Below are positions 16,786 through 25,697 of a stretch of 63,680 bases of DNA, in pieces. Under the pieces are notes generated by a model. That model worked only from the letters and a program-made list of their open reading frames with translations, was not told where the DNA came from and ran no database searches. The DNA is taken from positions 1-63,680 of the forward strand of contig MPNJ01000023.1 in assembly GCA_002238965.1 (NCBI GenBank), written 5' to 3'. Within the stretch, counting starts at the first letter, position 1; each line of letters begins with the position of its first letter. This stretch comes from Nitrospinae bacterium bin107. GTDB lineage: Bacteria; UBA8248. A program made the translations under genes and the position numbers.

Positions 16786-18024
16786 ATGCGACACCCGACC
16801 AAACCGAAGCGGCTCTATATCGATTTCGACGGCTTTTTCGCGTCCTGCGAGGAGCAGGCGGACCCCGCCCTGCATGGCCGCCCCGTCGGCGTCATACCCT
16901 TTGCGGGGGCGCGCAACAGTTGCGTCATCGCCGCCAACGCCGCGGCCAAGGAGTTCGGCGTCAAGACCGGGACGCCGATCGCCGAGGCCGGCCGGTTGTG
17001 CCCCCGGATAACGCTCTCGCCGCAGCGGCCGGATCTCTACGTCCGTATCCACCACCGGATCGTAGCTTCCGTGTTCTCCGTGCTGCCGGTCGACGTCGTC
17101 TGCTCGATAGACGAACTCGCCGCCGTTCTGGGGGAGCGGGACCGCCCCGAGGAGGTCGCCGGAAGAATCAAGCACAGCATACGGACAGCCGTGGGGGAGC
17201 GAATCACCTGTTCCATCGGCTGCGCGCCCAACAGGTGGCTCGCCAAGATCGCCGCCGGCCTGGATAAGCCCGACGGCCTCAAGGTGCTGCTCCCCGGGGA
17301 CCTGCCGGGTCCGCTGCTCCACCTCGGGCTGGATGCGCTGCCCGGGGTCGGGGAGCGCATGCGCGCGCGTTTGAAACGCGGCGGGATAGCGACGCTCGAG
17401 GACATCTGGAAGGCCGATCCCGGACGGCTGACTTCGCTCTGGGGCAACGTGACCGGCGCGCGTTTCTGGTACGCCCTCCACGGCTACGCCGTGGAGCCGC
17501 CGATGACGAAGCGCGGCTCGATAGGCCACGGCCGGGTCCTGCCCCCGGGGGAGCGCAGCGTGAAGGCCGCCCGGCCGATGGCCAGGCAACTGGTGGTGAA
17601 GGCGGCCCGTCGCCTGCGCCGGGAGGGGTTCCTCGCCCGCAGGCTCGGCCTCTCGGCCGAGTGTCTCGATGCGCCCGCCTGGACGGCCTCGACGATCGTC
17701 GCGAGAGCGAACGACGATCTCACCTGTCTGGGCGCCCTCTCGGAGCTGTGGGCCGCGCTCGCCAGGGCGCGGGGCCGGGCCGCCCTGTTCCGGATTGCCG
17801 TCTCGTTCGACAGGTTCATTCCCTCGGACGAGATGCAGCTCGAACTGCCTCTCGGCGAGCCGGACGAAAGGCCCAGGCTGATGAGGCTGAACGCCGCCGT
17901 CGACTCGATCAATAGCCGCTACGCGCGCACCCTCGTCGGCTACGGCGGGTGTGCGCCTCCGGGCGGCTACGCGGGGGCCAAGATTGCGTATGGCCGCATT
18001 CCCCGGCTGGAGGATTTCCAGTAA
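16786..18024 (+). CDS. Y-family DNA polymerase (DinB/UmuC type)
   Basis: A 412-aa translesion polymerase. The palm carries YIDFDGFFASCEE (first catalytic aspartate, steric-gate phenylalanine) and CSIDEL (the catalytic Asp-Glu pair); ITCSIGCAPNRWLAKIAAGLDKPDG is the conserved fingers/palm block (residues about 143-167) and DALPGVGERM the helix-hairpin-helix thumb. After SIDE it lacks the usual AFLD, having LAAV. Near the C terminus QLELPL could be a sliding-clamp binding motif. The start is ATG 16786. Its TAA overlaps the ATG of a small zinc-ribbon gene. It is probably induced by DNA damage, given the LexA-like repeat upstream. It is not typical DinB, so no gene symbol is given. Confidence 0.87.
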   Translation: MRHPTKPKRLYIDFDGFFASCEEQADPALHGRPVGVIPFAGARNSCVIAANAAAKEFGVKTGTPIAEAGRLCPRITLSPQRPDLYVRIHHRIVASVFSVLPVDVVCSIDELAAVLGERDRPEEVAGRIKHSIRTAVGERITCSIGCAPNRWLAKIAAGLDKPDGLKVLLPGDLPGPLLHLGLDALPGVGERMRARLKRGGIATLEDIWKADPGRLTSLWGNVTGARFWYALHGYAVEPPMTKRGSIGHGRVLPPGERSVKAARPMARQLVVKAARRLRREGFLARRLGLSAECLDAPAWTASTIVARANDDLTCLGALSELWAALARARGRAALFRIAVSFDRFIPSDEMQLELPLGEPDERPRLMRLNAAVDSINSRYARTLVGYGGCAPPGGYAGAKIAYGRIPRLEDFQ

Positions 18025-18275
18025 TGGCGCTTCTTTTGGGGGATTACGCCGAGGGAGACTGGTATTTCATCGTGGTGTGCGAGGCCTGCGGCCGGGAGAA
18101 GATACTGGAGCCCGCCGAACTCCTCGCCAAGCCGGGGACGGAAAAAGTGCACCGGGGAATGCGCGTCGAAGACCTCGAACCCCTCCTGCGTTGCCGGGAA
18201 TGCCGCTCCAAAAGAGCGCGTCTCGAGCCGGTCGCCAGAACCCGCAAGCAGGGTTTCGTCGGCGGGATGATCTGA
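18024..18275 (+). CDS. Small zinc-ribbon protein coupled to the Y-family polymerase
   Basis: An 83-aa protein with two cysteine pairs, CEAC and CREC, about 45 residues apart, as in a zinc ribbon. The N terminus is MALLLGDYAEGDWYFIVVCE and the C terminus is basic (RARLEPVARTRKQG). Its ATG overlaps the polymerase stop as TAATG, so the two are almost certainly cotranslated and functionally linked. Similar short zinc-ribbon proteins occur after Y-family polymerases in some alphaproteobacteria as far as I recall; no function is assigned. DNA binding or polymerase regulation is inference. Confidence 0.75.
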   Translation: MALLLGDYAEGDWYFIVVCEACGREKILEPAELLAKPGTEKVHRGMRVEDLEPLLRCRECRSKRARLEPVARTRKQGFVGGMI

Positions 18276-18662
18276 AGGGCGGGGCGCTTTACGGGGATTC
18301 CGGCTACGTTTCGCTCCCCGGGTGACGCGAGTGGGTGAATGAGCGGGCGGGCCGCCGTTCTTGATCCACACAAGGCGCTATTGGCGAGTTTCACAAGGGC
18401 GGTGACTTCGGACTGGCGTTCTCGTCTTGCCACCGGGCCTGGCCTGACCCTCAAGCGGGAGTGATTCCAAAGATCGCATCGACTGGGCGGGCGCAGGAGC
18501 CCGCCATTACCCATTTTCGGGATTACCCCTACGGGACGGTATACGCGTTTCGCTCGTATAAAAGCGCCTTTCATTGCGGCTTAAGCCTCCTTGCCCCTAC
18601 AATAAAGCCTCGCGTTTATTTCGCGCGTGTTCATATTCCTTTCTTGGTTCGGGAGCGTATTC
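18276..18662. other. Intergenic region, nothing recognised
   Basis: Between the zinc-ribbon gene and the OB/HD nuclease gene. It presumably contains the promoter of the latter. CCCCTACAATAAAG near 18593 recalls the edge of the GTAGGGG repeat family. No gene or strong terminator is seen. Confidence 0.4.
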
Positions 18663-19652
18663 GTGGCCAACATTGCGACGCTGAAAGAAGGCGAGCGGTT
18701 CGATGCTTTTTTCAAAATCCGGGAATACGAGGCGCGCCAGAGCCGCGCGGGCCGGGAGTATCTCGATCTGACGCTCGAAGACGCCACGGGCGAGGTTCCC
18801 GCCAAGGTCTGGGAGCCGGCCACTCAGGTGCAGGGCGCGATTGGGGCGGGCGATTTCGTCAAGGTGCGCGCCGCGTCCGAAAACTACCAGGGCCGACTGC
18901 AGCTTCGTGTGGATCGCGTCCGCCGGGTGAACGAGCAGGATTATGAGAGCGGCTTTAAGCCCGAGGACTGCGTGCAGCGAACGCCTTACGATATCGACGT
19001 CATGTGGGAGGAGGCGAAGCGCATCGCGGGCGGCTGCCACCCGCTCGTGGCCGCCTATCTCACTGCCATCCTGGATGCCTATGAGGAGAAATTCCGCGAG
19101 TGGCCCGCCGCCCAGCGCATTCACCATCCCTACCTGGGCGGCCTGCTGGAGCACACCCTCTCAGTCACGAAGACGTGCCTGTATCTGGCGGATAAATACG
19201 ACGTCTCGAAGGATTTACTCGTCGCGGGCGCGCTCCTGCACGATATCGGTAAACTGGAGGAACTCTCCACCGAGGGCGCCACGCACTACACCGCCGCCGG
19301 CCGCCTCCTCGGCCATATCGTGCTGGGACGCGACATCGTCCGCGAGTGGGCGGGGCGCGAGGGCGTATTCCCAGAAGGCGAGGCGCTGCCCGAGGATTTC
19401 CTGCTGCATCTCGAACACCTCATCCTCTCGCATCAGGGCCAGCCCGACTGGGGCACGGTGAAGGTTCCCATGTCGGCGGAGGCGCTCCTGCTCCACTACG
19501 CGGACGACATGGATGCGAAGTTCAACATCCTGAAGCGCGCGGTGGCCGAGGATAAGGGGGATGAGGATTTCACGGCGAAAAACTACGTGATGGCGCGCGT
19601 CTTCTACAAGGGCGGCCCGCCGCTCCCGCCGGAGAATGCACCGGATGTATGA
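18663..19652 (+). CDS. OB-fold/HD-domain 3'-5' exonuclease, YhaM-like
   Basis: A 329-aa protein with an N-terminal OB-fold (about residues 10-90, YLDLTLEDATGEVPAKVW) and an HD phosphohydrolase domain. The metal ligands are visible in HHPYLGGLLEHTLSV, GALLHDIGKL and LEHLILSHQG. This arrangement matches YhaM, a 3'-5' exoribonuclease of Firmicutes with homologues in several Gram-negative phyla. GTG 18663 is chosen because GGGAG precedes it; an in-frame ATG at 18627 would add a hydrophobic dodecapeptide. It is followed 65 bp later by the LsrF-like gene, but nothing suggests a shared pathway. Confidence 0.82.
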   Translation: MANIATLKEGERFDAFFKIREYEARQSRAGREYLDLTLEDATGEVPAKVWEPATQVQGAIGAGDFVKVRAASENYQGRLQLRVDRVRRVNEQDYESGFKPEDCVQRTPYDIDVMWEEAKRIAGGCHPLVAAYLTAILDAYEEKFREWPAAQRIHHPYLGGLLEHTLSVTKTCLYLADKYDVSKDLLVAGALLHDIGKLEELSTEGATHYTAAGRLLGHIVLGRDIVREWAGREGVFPEGEALPEDFLLHLEHLILSHQGQPDWGTVKVPMSAEALLLHYADDMDAKFNILKRAVAEDKGDEDFTAKNYVMARVFYKGGPPLPPENAPDV

Positions 19653-19717
19653 GTATCAAGTGACTCTCGCCCGTTCCATCTTTTTCAGCGCGGCTCGTCC
19701 CGCCGGAGAGCCATAAA

Positions 19718-20608
19718 ATGTCTGACCATATGAAAATCATGAACGAGAAGACGGGGCGCATCGTCATGCTGGCGGTGGACCACGGCTATTTCCAGGGGCC
19801 GACCTCGGGCCTCGAAGAGCCGGGGAAGACGGTCGAACCCCTGTTGGCCTGGTGCGACGCGGTCAGTCCCACGAAGGGCGTATTCCTGCGCTGCATGCCG
19901 CCGGAGAGCAAGACGCCCGTAATTCTCCGGGCATCGGGCGGAAACGCCATCGTCTATTCAGACCCCGTGGAGCTTGAGCGCGAGTTGAGCATCCGGTCGG
20001 CGGGCCTTGCGGATGAGACGGCGCGCGAGGCGCTGAGAGGGCAAATCGCCGATGAAATCGTGAACCGCGAACTCTCGAACGAGTCCATCACTGTCTCGGC
20101 GGCGGAGGCGGCGCGCCTGGGCGTGGCGGGCGTTTCGGTGTCGGTCTACGTGGGCGCGTGCTACCAGAAAGAATCCATCCTGAACCTGGCGCGCATGAGC
20201 GATGAGGGCCGCCGGGAGGGTCTGATCGTCTTGGGCATCACGGCTGTGGGCAAGGAGATGACGCGCGACGCCCGTTATCTGGGTCTTGCGACGCGCATCG
20301 CGGCCGAGCACGGGGCGGACGTCGTGAAGACCTACTACTGCGAGGGCTTTGAGCGCGTGGTGCGCGGTTGTTTCGCGCCCATCGTCATCGCGGGGGGCAA
20401 GAAGGTGCCCGAGCGCGAGGCGCTCGCGTTCTGCAGCCGGGCGATTGATGAGGGAGCTGTGGGCGTGGACATGGGCCGGAACATCTTCCAGAGCGCGCAC
20501 CCGGTCGCCATGATCCAGGCGGTGCGCGCCGTCGTGCATGAAGACCTGAGCCCCGACGCCGCTTATGAGATGTTCGAGGATTTGAGCGTTGCGCCCCTCA
20601 CGGATTGA
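19718..20608 (+). CDS. LsrF-like class I aldolase/thiolase (DhnA family)
   Basis: A 296-aa (beta/alpha)8 enzyme. The match to LsrF (3-hydroxy-5-phosphonooxypentane-2,4-dione thiolase, autoinducer-2 breakdown) is strong: VMLAVDHGYFQGPTSGLE, the Schiff-base lysine in VVKTYYCEGFERV, IVIAGGKKVPEREAL and VGVDMGRNIFQSAHPVAM. It is slightly longer than the usual core, with an inserted segment near residues 85-125. ATG 19718 has GGAGAG upstream. No lsrK, lsrR, lsrG or Lsr transporter gene is nearby. The next gene is a zinc alcohol dehydrogenase, so a sugar-phosphate or polyol-derived ketose path is as likely as AI-2 processing. Confidence 0.85.
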   Translation: MSDHMKIMNEKTGRIVMLAVDHGYFQGPTSGLEEPGKTVEPLLAWCDAVSPTKGVFLRCMPPESKTPVILRASGGNAIVYSDPVELERELSIRSAGLADETAREALRGQIADEIVNRELSNESITVSAAEAARLGVAGVSVSVYVGACYQKESILNLARMSDEGRREGLIVLGITAVGKEMTRDARYLGLATRIAAEHGADVVKTYYCEGFERVVRGCFAPIVIAGGKKVPEREALAFCSRAIDEGAVGVDMGRNIFQSAHPVAMIQAVRAVVHEDLSPDAAYEMFEDLSVAPLTD

Positions 20609-20637
20609 AGCCTGCGCGTAACCCGGGAAGCATTATC

Positions 20638-21666
20638 ATGCCTGACACCATGCGAGCGGCGGTCTATTACCGAAACGACGACGTGCGGATCGAGGAATTG
20701 GAAAAACCCCGCGCCGGAGCGGGCGAGCTTCTGGTTGAGACGCGCGCGAGCGGCATCTGCGGCAGCGACGTCATGGAGTGGTACCGGGTGGGGACCGCGC
20801 CGCGGGTTCTGGGCCACGAGGTGACGGGCGTCGTGGCAGAGGCGGGCGAGGGCGTGGATGGCTTTTGCGTCGGCGATCGCGTCTGCGTCACCCATCACGT
20901 GCCGTGCAACCGCTGCGCGCTGTGTCTGCGCGGCGACCACACGGCGTGTGAGATGCTCAAGCGCACGAATTTCGACCCCGGCGGTTTCGCCGAGTTCATC
21001 CGTCTGCCGGCCATCAACGTGGAGCGGGGCGCGTTCCGCCTGCCCGATGGAGTGTCCGACGATGCGGGCGTGTTCATTGAGCCGCTGGGTTGCGTACTGC
21101 GCGGCTGGCGGCGCTTCCGGATGATGCCGGGCCTGAGCGTCCTCGTGGTGGGGAGCGGCATGTCCGGCCTTCTGCACGTGCAGGCGGCGCACCTCCTGGG
21201 GGCGGGATCGGTTTTTGCGACGGACATCTCTTCTTACCGCCTGAAAGCCGCCGAGCGGTTCGGCGCGCACGCACTGCCTCCGTGTGAGGATATGGCCGAA
21301 GCCTTGCGGGAGGCGAACGACGGCCGCCTGGCGGATCGCGTCGTCCTGTGCGCCGGCGCTCCGGAGGCCTTGGAGACGGCTCTGGCAAGCGTGGCGACGT
21401 GCGGCGTCCTGCAACTTTTCGCTCCCACGCCGCCGGGCTACCGCCCCGCGATGGATTTGAACCGGATCTGGAGCGAGCAGATCGCCCTCACCACCACATA
21501 CGGCGCGGCTCCGCTCGATCTGGAAGAAGCGCTTGCGCTCATCAGCACCGGACGCATCGATGCCGAGGAGATGATCACCCACAGGCTCCCGCTCGAGCAG
21601 GCGCAGGAGGGCTTCCGCCTCGTCGCCGAAGCGGGGGAGTCGCTTAAGGTGGTGCTGAAGCCGTAA
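20638..21666 (+). CDS. Zinc-dependent alcohol dehydrogenase family protein
   Basis: A 342-aa medium-chain dehydrogenase. The catalytic zinc ligands are in SGICGSDVMEW and LGHEVTGVV; the structural zinc site is the run of cysteines in VPCNRCALCLRGDHTACEM; the NAD(P) Rossmann fold starts at LVVGSGMSGLL. ATG 20638 follows GGGAAG, 29 bases after the aldolase/thiolase stop, so the two are probably cotranscribed. It resembles the sorbitol/threonine dehydrogenase branch. Oxidation of a polyol or secondary alcohol to feed the upstream enzyme is inference. Confidence 0.88.
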   Translation: MPDTMRAAVYYRNDDVRIEELEKPRAGAGELLVETRASGICGSDVMEWYRVGTAPRVLGHEVTGVVAEAGEGVDGFCVGDRVCVTHHVPCNRCALCLRGDHTACEMLKRTNFDPGGFAEFIRLPAINVERGAFRLPDGVSDDAGVFIEPLGCVLRGWRRFRMMPGLSVLVVGSGMSGLLHVQAAHLLGAGSVFATDISSYRLKAAERFGAHALPPCEDMAEALREANDGRLADRVVLCAGAPEALETALASVATCGVLQLFAPTPPGYRPAMDLNRIWSEQIALTTTYGAAPLDLEEALALISTGRIDAEEMITHRLPLEQAQEGFRLVAEAGESLKVVLKP

Positions 21667-21795
21667 GTTGCAGCAGGCCCGAATCTTGCGGTTGAGCGCG
21701 AAAGGGGATAGAGTTTTATCCAGGATTGCGGGCCATGGAGCGCGAGGCTATGGCGTTCCGCAGGGAAAAAACTATGGACCCGCGAGGAAGAAGCA

Positions 21796-21990
21796 ATGAC
21801 GACGTTTCAAATCGCAACGCTCGGGTTCTACGCCGTGCAGTCCCTCATCGGCCTCGCGCAGTGCGCCCTCATCTTGATGGGCTTGAGGCAGATGAGCCGC
21901 GCCTCGGAATTGCGGGAAAGAGAGAGCGCGAGGCGGCATGAGGAGGCCATGACCGCACTCAAGACGCTCATCGAGCGGACTGCGAAGTAA
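21796..21990 (+). CDS. Small single-pass membrane protein
   Basis: A 64-aa protein with one membrane helix (IATLGFYAVQSLIGLAQCALILMG, split by Q residues) followed by a charged, probably coiled-coil tail rich in Glu and Arg (ELRERESARRHEEAM). ATG 21796 follows GAGGAAG. A strong terminator 25 bases after the stop supports expression. I do not recognise the family. The shape resembles the small inner-membrane proteins that regulate larger complexes, but no partner is evident here. Confidence 0.6.
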   Translation: MTTFQIATLGFYAVQSLIGLAQCALILMGLRQMSRASELRERESARRHEEAMTALKTLIERTAK

Positions 21991-22014
21991 CCCTCGCCTA
22001 CCACCAGCCATTTC

Positions 22015-22044
22015 GCCCCTGTCCTCCGGGACGGGGGCTTTTTT
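22015..22044 (+). terminator. Rho-independent terminator
   Basis: GCCCCTGTCC and GGACGGGGGC form a 10-bp stem (one G-T pair) with a TCCG loop, followed directly by six T. It ends the plus-strand transcript of the small membrane protein and sits between it and the convergent recD2 gene. Confidence 0.88.
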
Positions 22045-22058
22045 GTGTCGGTTTTCCG

Positions 22059-24545
22059 CTACTCATCCACGGGGAGGTAGGTCAGTTCGTTATCGGATGA
22101 GGTGTCCCCGCCGCCCTCGGTCGCTTCATCTTCATACAGGGCATCGGGCGGGGCGTCTTCGGTGAATTGCGCCTCATCGGCTTCTGCCTCCTGCGGGGCA
22201 GGGGAGGGCTCCCTGAGGAGCGGGGCGAGATTCGCCTCGCGGCGGATTCTTTCGGGCAGACCGCTCCACCTTCTTCTCACGCGCGCGTTTCCAATCGCCA
22301 TCCCGAGCGCCTTTTTCGACCCGACGAACACCGCTAGGCGCTTTGCGCGCGTGAGCGCGGTGTAGACGAGGTTTCTCTGCAGCATCGGAAAATGCTGGGT
22401 GTGGAGCGGAATGACGACGGCGGGGTATTCGCTGCCCTGGCTCTTGTGAACGGTGATGGCGTAGGCGTGCATCACCTCATCGAGCGCGCTGCGCGTGTAT
22501 TCGACGACGTTCGAATCGAAGCCCACGCGAATGCTGCCCTCTTCGGTCTTGACGCTTTTGACGACGCCGATGTCGCCGTTGAACACGTCCTTGTCGTAGT
22601 TGTTCCGCACCTGGATGAGCTTGTCCCCGGTGCGGAAAATGCGGCCTCCGCTCTGGAGTGCGGGTGCGTTTCCGGCAGGGTTGAGCGCTTCCTGTAAGCG
22701 GGCGTTCAGGCTCTGCACGCCGAGCACGCCGCGCTGCATGGGGGAGATGACCTGGAGATCGGCGATGGCGTCGACGCCGAATCGCTCGGGAATGCGCTCG
22801 CGGCACAGTTCGATGATGAGGTCAGCGCCCCGCTCCGCCTCGCTTTCCTCGATGAAGTAGTAATCGAGCGGCGCGTCTTCTTTTTCCCCCTTGCCGTTTC
22901 GGGGCATTTCGCCGCGGTTCACGCGGTGGGCGTTCTCGACGATGAGACTCTCCTGCGCCTGGCGGAAAACTTCGGTGAGCCGCGCGACGGGCAGGGTATC
23001 GGAGGTGATGACGTCGCTCAGGACGTTGCCGGGACCCACGGAGGGGAGCTGGTCCACGTCCCCCACCAGGACGAGCGTCGCCGGGTCGGGCACCGCGCGC
23101 AGAAGATGGGCTGTGAGGTGCACGTCGAGCATCGAGGCTTCGTCGATGATCACGATGTCGCCCGTGAGCGGGTTTTCCGCGTCGCGGGTGAAGCCGCCCG
23201 AGTGCCAGCTGTATTCGAGCAATCTGTGGATGGTGGCCGCCTCGTGGCCGGTGACTTCCGAGAGGCGCTTGGCCGCCCGGCCCGTGGGTGCGCCCAGGAT
23301 GACCTGGAGGCCCAGTTTCGTATAGAGGTTCGTGACGGCGCTCACGATGGTCGTCTTGCCGGTGCCGGGGCCGCCCGTAACGATGAGCACCTTCTGCGTG
23401 AGCGCGCCCTCGATGGCCGCCCCCTGATCTTTGGTCGCCATGCCGCCCTCGAGCGCGCGCCGGGCGAGGTGGCCCAGGCGCTCCTTCGTCGTGGCGCCGG
23501 GCGCCCCCTGTCCCCGCATGGCGGCCTCGAGGCGCGCCTCGTCGCGCGGCGTGCGGATGAGCGCGGCGAGACGGCGGGCGATCTCGCATTCCGCGGCGTA
23601 GAGCGGGCGTGCGTAGACGCGCTTGCCCTCGGGCGAAGCGAGATTCTCGGCCATGTTCGCCGATTCGATCACCACCGAGACGCCCTGGCCCAGGCTCTCG
23701 AGGACGGGTGTCAAGGCATCGGCTTCCGTCTCGAGCATTTCGGCTGCTGTCTCGATCAGATCGCCATAGGGAAGAAAGCAGTGACCCTCGCGCTCGGCGA
23801 GTTGGTTGAGCACGTATACGGCCCCTGCAGCCAGGCGTTTGGGAGAGTCCGCCGGGATGCCCAGTTTCTGCGCAATGCGGTCCGCGCTCTTGAAGCCGAC
23901 GCCGTGAATCTCCGACGCCAGCCGGAAGGGGTCTTCGCGCAGTATCCGTATGGACGCCTCGCCGTAGGTTCTCAATATTTTTTCCGACAGATGGAGCGGG
24001 ACGTCGTATTGCCGCAGGAAGAGCATGATTTCCTTGACCTCGCTCTGGCTTTTCCAGCTCTCCACGATCGTTTCGAGCTTCTTTGCGCCCAGACCGGCGA
24101 CTTCCTTGAGGCGCTCCGGGTGGCTGTCCAGAATATCGAGAGATTTCTCCCCGAAACGCGCCACGATTCTCCTGGCGAGTGCGGGGCCGATGTTCTTCAC
24201 GATGCCTGAGGCCAGGTACTTTTCGATTCCCTCGATCGTCGTGGGCTCCAAGGGGCGCGCGAGATCGGCGTGGAACTGGCGGCCGAACCTGGGGTGGTCC
24301 TTCCAGCCGCCCTCGAAGCGCACGCGCTCGCCCTCGCGGATGGAGGAGAGATAGCCCACAACGGCCACGCGCGGGAAATCCTCGTTGTCCGGCTGGACGA
24401 GCAAAACGGTGTAGCCGGTGTCATCCGCGCGGAAGCGAATCCGTTCCACCACGCCTGTCAGTTCGGTGCCGTCTTGCGGAAAAAGGCCCGCTTGTGGAGG
24501 TGGGGTCCCTCTTCTGGGGCGGGTTGTTCGGGGTTTTCGCGTCAT
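22059..24545 (-). CDS. recD2: RecD2-type ATP-dependent DNA helicase
   Basis: An 828-aa SF1B 5'-3' helicase. The N-terminal OB-like region (LTGVVERIRFR) precedes helix-hairpin-helix segments (VAGLGAKKLETI, GVGFKSADRIAQKL), a Walker A GGPGTGKTT near residue 395, Walker B IIDEASMLD, VGDVDQLPSVGPG, and the C-terminal motifs TVHKSQGSEYPAV and LVYTALTRAK. The HhH region and the lack of nearby RecB/RecC mark it as the free-standing RecD2 rather than the RecBCD subunit. The start ATG 24545 has AGGAA upstream. The last 70 residues are acidic and low in complexity. It probably works in replication-fork or recombination repair. Confidence 0.92.
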   Translation of the reverse strand: MTRKPRTTRPRRGTPPPQAGLFPQDGTELTGVVERIRFRADDTGYTVLLVQPDNEDFPRVAVVGYLSSIREGERVRFEGGWKDHPRFGRQFHADLARPLEPTTIEGIEKYLASGIVKNIGPALARRIVARFGEKSLDILDSHPERLKEVAGLGAKKLETIVESWKSQSEVKEIMLFLRQYDVPLHLSEKILRTYGEASIRILREDPFRLASEIHGVGFKSADRIAQKLGIPADSPKRLAAGAVYVLNQLAEREGHCFLPYGDLIETAAEMLETEADALTPVLESLGQGVSVVIESANMAENLASPEGKRVYARPLYAAECEIARRLAALIRTPRDEARLEAAMRGQGAPGATTKERLGHLARRALEGGMATKDQGAAIEGALTQKVLIVTGGPGTGKTTIVSAVTNLYTKLGLQVILGAPTGRAAKRLSEVTGHEAATIHRLLEYSWHSGGFTRDAENPLTGDIVIIDEASMLDVHLTAHLLRAVPDPATLVLVGDVDQLPSVGPGNVLSDVITSDTLPVARLTEVFRQAQESLIVENAHRVNRGEMPRNGKGEKEDAPLDYYFIEESEAERGADLIIELCRERIPERFGVDAIADLQVISPMQRGVLGVQSLNARLQEALNPAGNAPALQSGGRIFRTGDKLIQVRNNYDKDVFNGDIGVVKSVKTEEGSIRVGFDSNVVEYTRSALDEVMHAYAITVHKSQGSEYPAVVIPLHTQHFPMLQRNLVYTALTRAKRLAVFVGSKKALGMAIGNARVRRRWSGLPERIRREANLAPLLREPSPAPQEAEADEAQFTEDAPPDALYEDEATEGGGDTSSDNELTYLPVDE

Positions 24546-24626
24546 CGGTAGTTCCTGGCGGCTTCCGGGCGGGCGGTGCGGTGCGTCATCGGGTGCGCGT
24601 GTCCTGGGTACAGGGCGAGAGTCAGG

Positions 24627-25430
24627 TCATCCCTCGCTCTTCCCGGCTTTTTTCGCTTCACTCCAGAGCGATTCGAGTTCTTCGAGCGATACGTCCTCGG
24701 GCGAGAGTCCCCGGGCGCGCAGCGTCTTTTCCATGTAGTGAAAACGCGCCGTGAAGCGCCCGATGCAGGTGCGGGCCGCCCCCTCGGCGTTCACGCCGAG
24801 CTTTCGGGAGAGATTCACGGCGGCGAAGAGAAAATCGCCCATCTCCTCCTCAAGCGCCTCGCGGTCGCCGCTTCGCATCGCCTCTTTGAGTTCCGTCCAT
24901 TCTTCTTCCATCTTCTCCGCCGCTCCGGCCGGGTCCGGCCAGTCGAAGCCCACGCGCGAGGCCTTTCCCTGAAGCCTCTGGGCGCGCTGGAGCGCGGGCA
25001 TGGCGGCGGGCACGCCGTCGAGAATGGAGGCCGCGCCGTTCTCCTCCCCCGCGCGGGCCTTTCTCTTGCTGATCTCCCAGTTCCTGAGCACCTCGCCGCT
25101 GGTCTCGGCAAGCGTGTCCTCGAACACGTGGGGGTGGCGGTCTATCATCTTTTGCGCGAGGGCGCGGGCGGTCTCCTGGGCGTCGAAGAGACCCTTCTCC
25201 TCGGCTAGCCGGCAGTGGAAGAGCACCTGGAGCAGGAGGTCGCCCAATTCTTCTTTGAGCATCGCCGGGTCGTCCGCCTCGATGGCCTCCATCACTTCGT
25301 AGGCTTCCTCTACGAGGTAGGGCTTGAGGCTCTGATGATCCTGCTCCTTGTCCCAGGGGCAGCCGTCCGGCGCTCTGAGACGGGCCATGACCTCCACAGC
25401 GCGCTCGAAACCGCTTTTATTTTTACTCAA
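24627..25430 (-). CDS. mazG: Nucleoside triphosphate pyrophosphohydrolase MazG
   Basis: A 267-aa MazG with two tandem MazG modules. Motifs are LRAPDGCPWDKEQ, LVEEAYEVMEAIE and LKEELGDLLLQVLFHC in the first, and EEEWTELKEA and LEEEMGDFLFAAVN in the second. The start chosen is TTG 25430: GAGG lies about 8 bases upstream and the product then matches the usual length of about 263 residues, while in-frame starts up to 25646 add an unrelated Arg-rich tail. It hydrolyses NTPs to NMPs plus pyrophosphate, removing damaged nucleotides or lowering (p)ppGpp. It lies upstream of recD2 on the same strand. Confidence 0.9.
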   Translation of the reverse strand: MSKNKSGFERAVEVMARLRAPDGCPWDKEQDHQSLKPYLVEEAYEVMEAIEADDPAMLKEELGDLLLQVLFHCRLAEEKGLFDAQETARALAQKMIDRHPHVFEDTLAETSGEVLRNWEISKRKARAGEENGAASILDGVPAAMPALQRAQRLQGKASRVGFDWPDPAGAAEKMEEEWTELKEAMRSGDREALEEEMGDFLFAAVNLSRKLGVNAEGAARTCIGRFTARFHYMEKTLRARGLSPEDVSLEELESLWSEAKKAGKSEG

Positions 25431-25589
25431 GATCTTGGCCTCACGAATGTGGAATTCCGACGCCCGCAGTATACGCGCAACCGCCGAAAACAAGCAATTA
25501 TGCTCCGATCCGGGATATCGCATGACGGGAGAGCGCCACAACCTCGCTAGCGCAATTTCTCGTGATGGAAGGCGAGGAGCGGAAGAAAT

Positions 25590-25612
25590 TAGATCCGCAG
25601 GTCCGCCCCTAC
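25590..25612. repeat. GTAGGGGCGGACC repeat fragment (copy 5)
   Basis: GATCCGCAGGTCCGCCCCTAC is, in reverse, GTAGGGGCGGACCTGCGGATC, which matches the copy near 63340. The second stem arm is poorly kept. Confidence 0.5.
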
Positions 25613-25697
25613 GGGATAAAACATGATGCTCGTCCTCGCTCGTCAATAGGGAAATAGGGACATGCGCCGGAATGACGGGGTTCGTATAGGGAATACT

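Noticed and set aside
19718-20608. A complete autoinducer-2 (lsr) operon
   Set aside because: Only the LsrF-like enzyme is present; no kinase, repressor, isomerase or transporter gene adjoins it.
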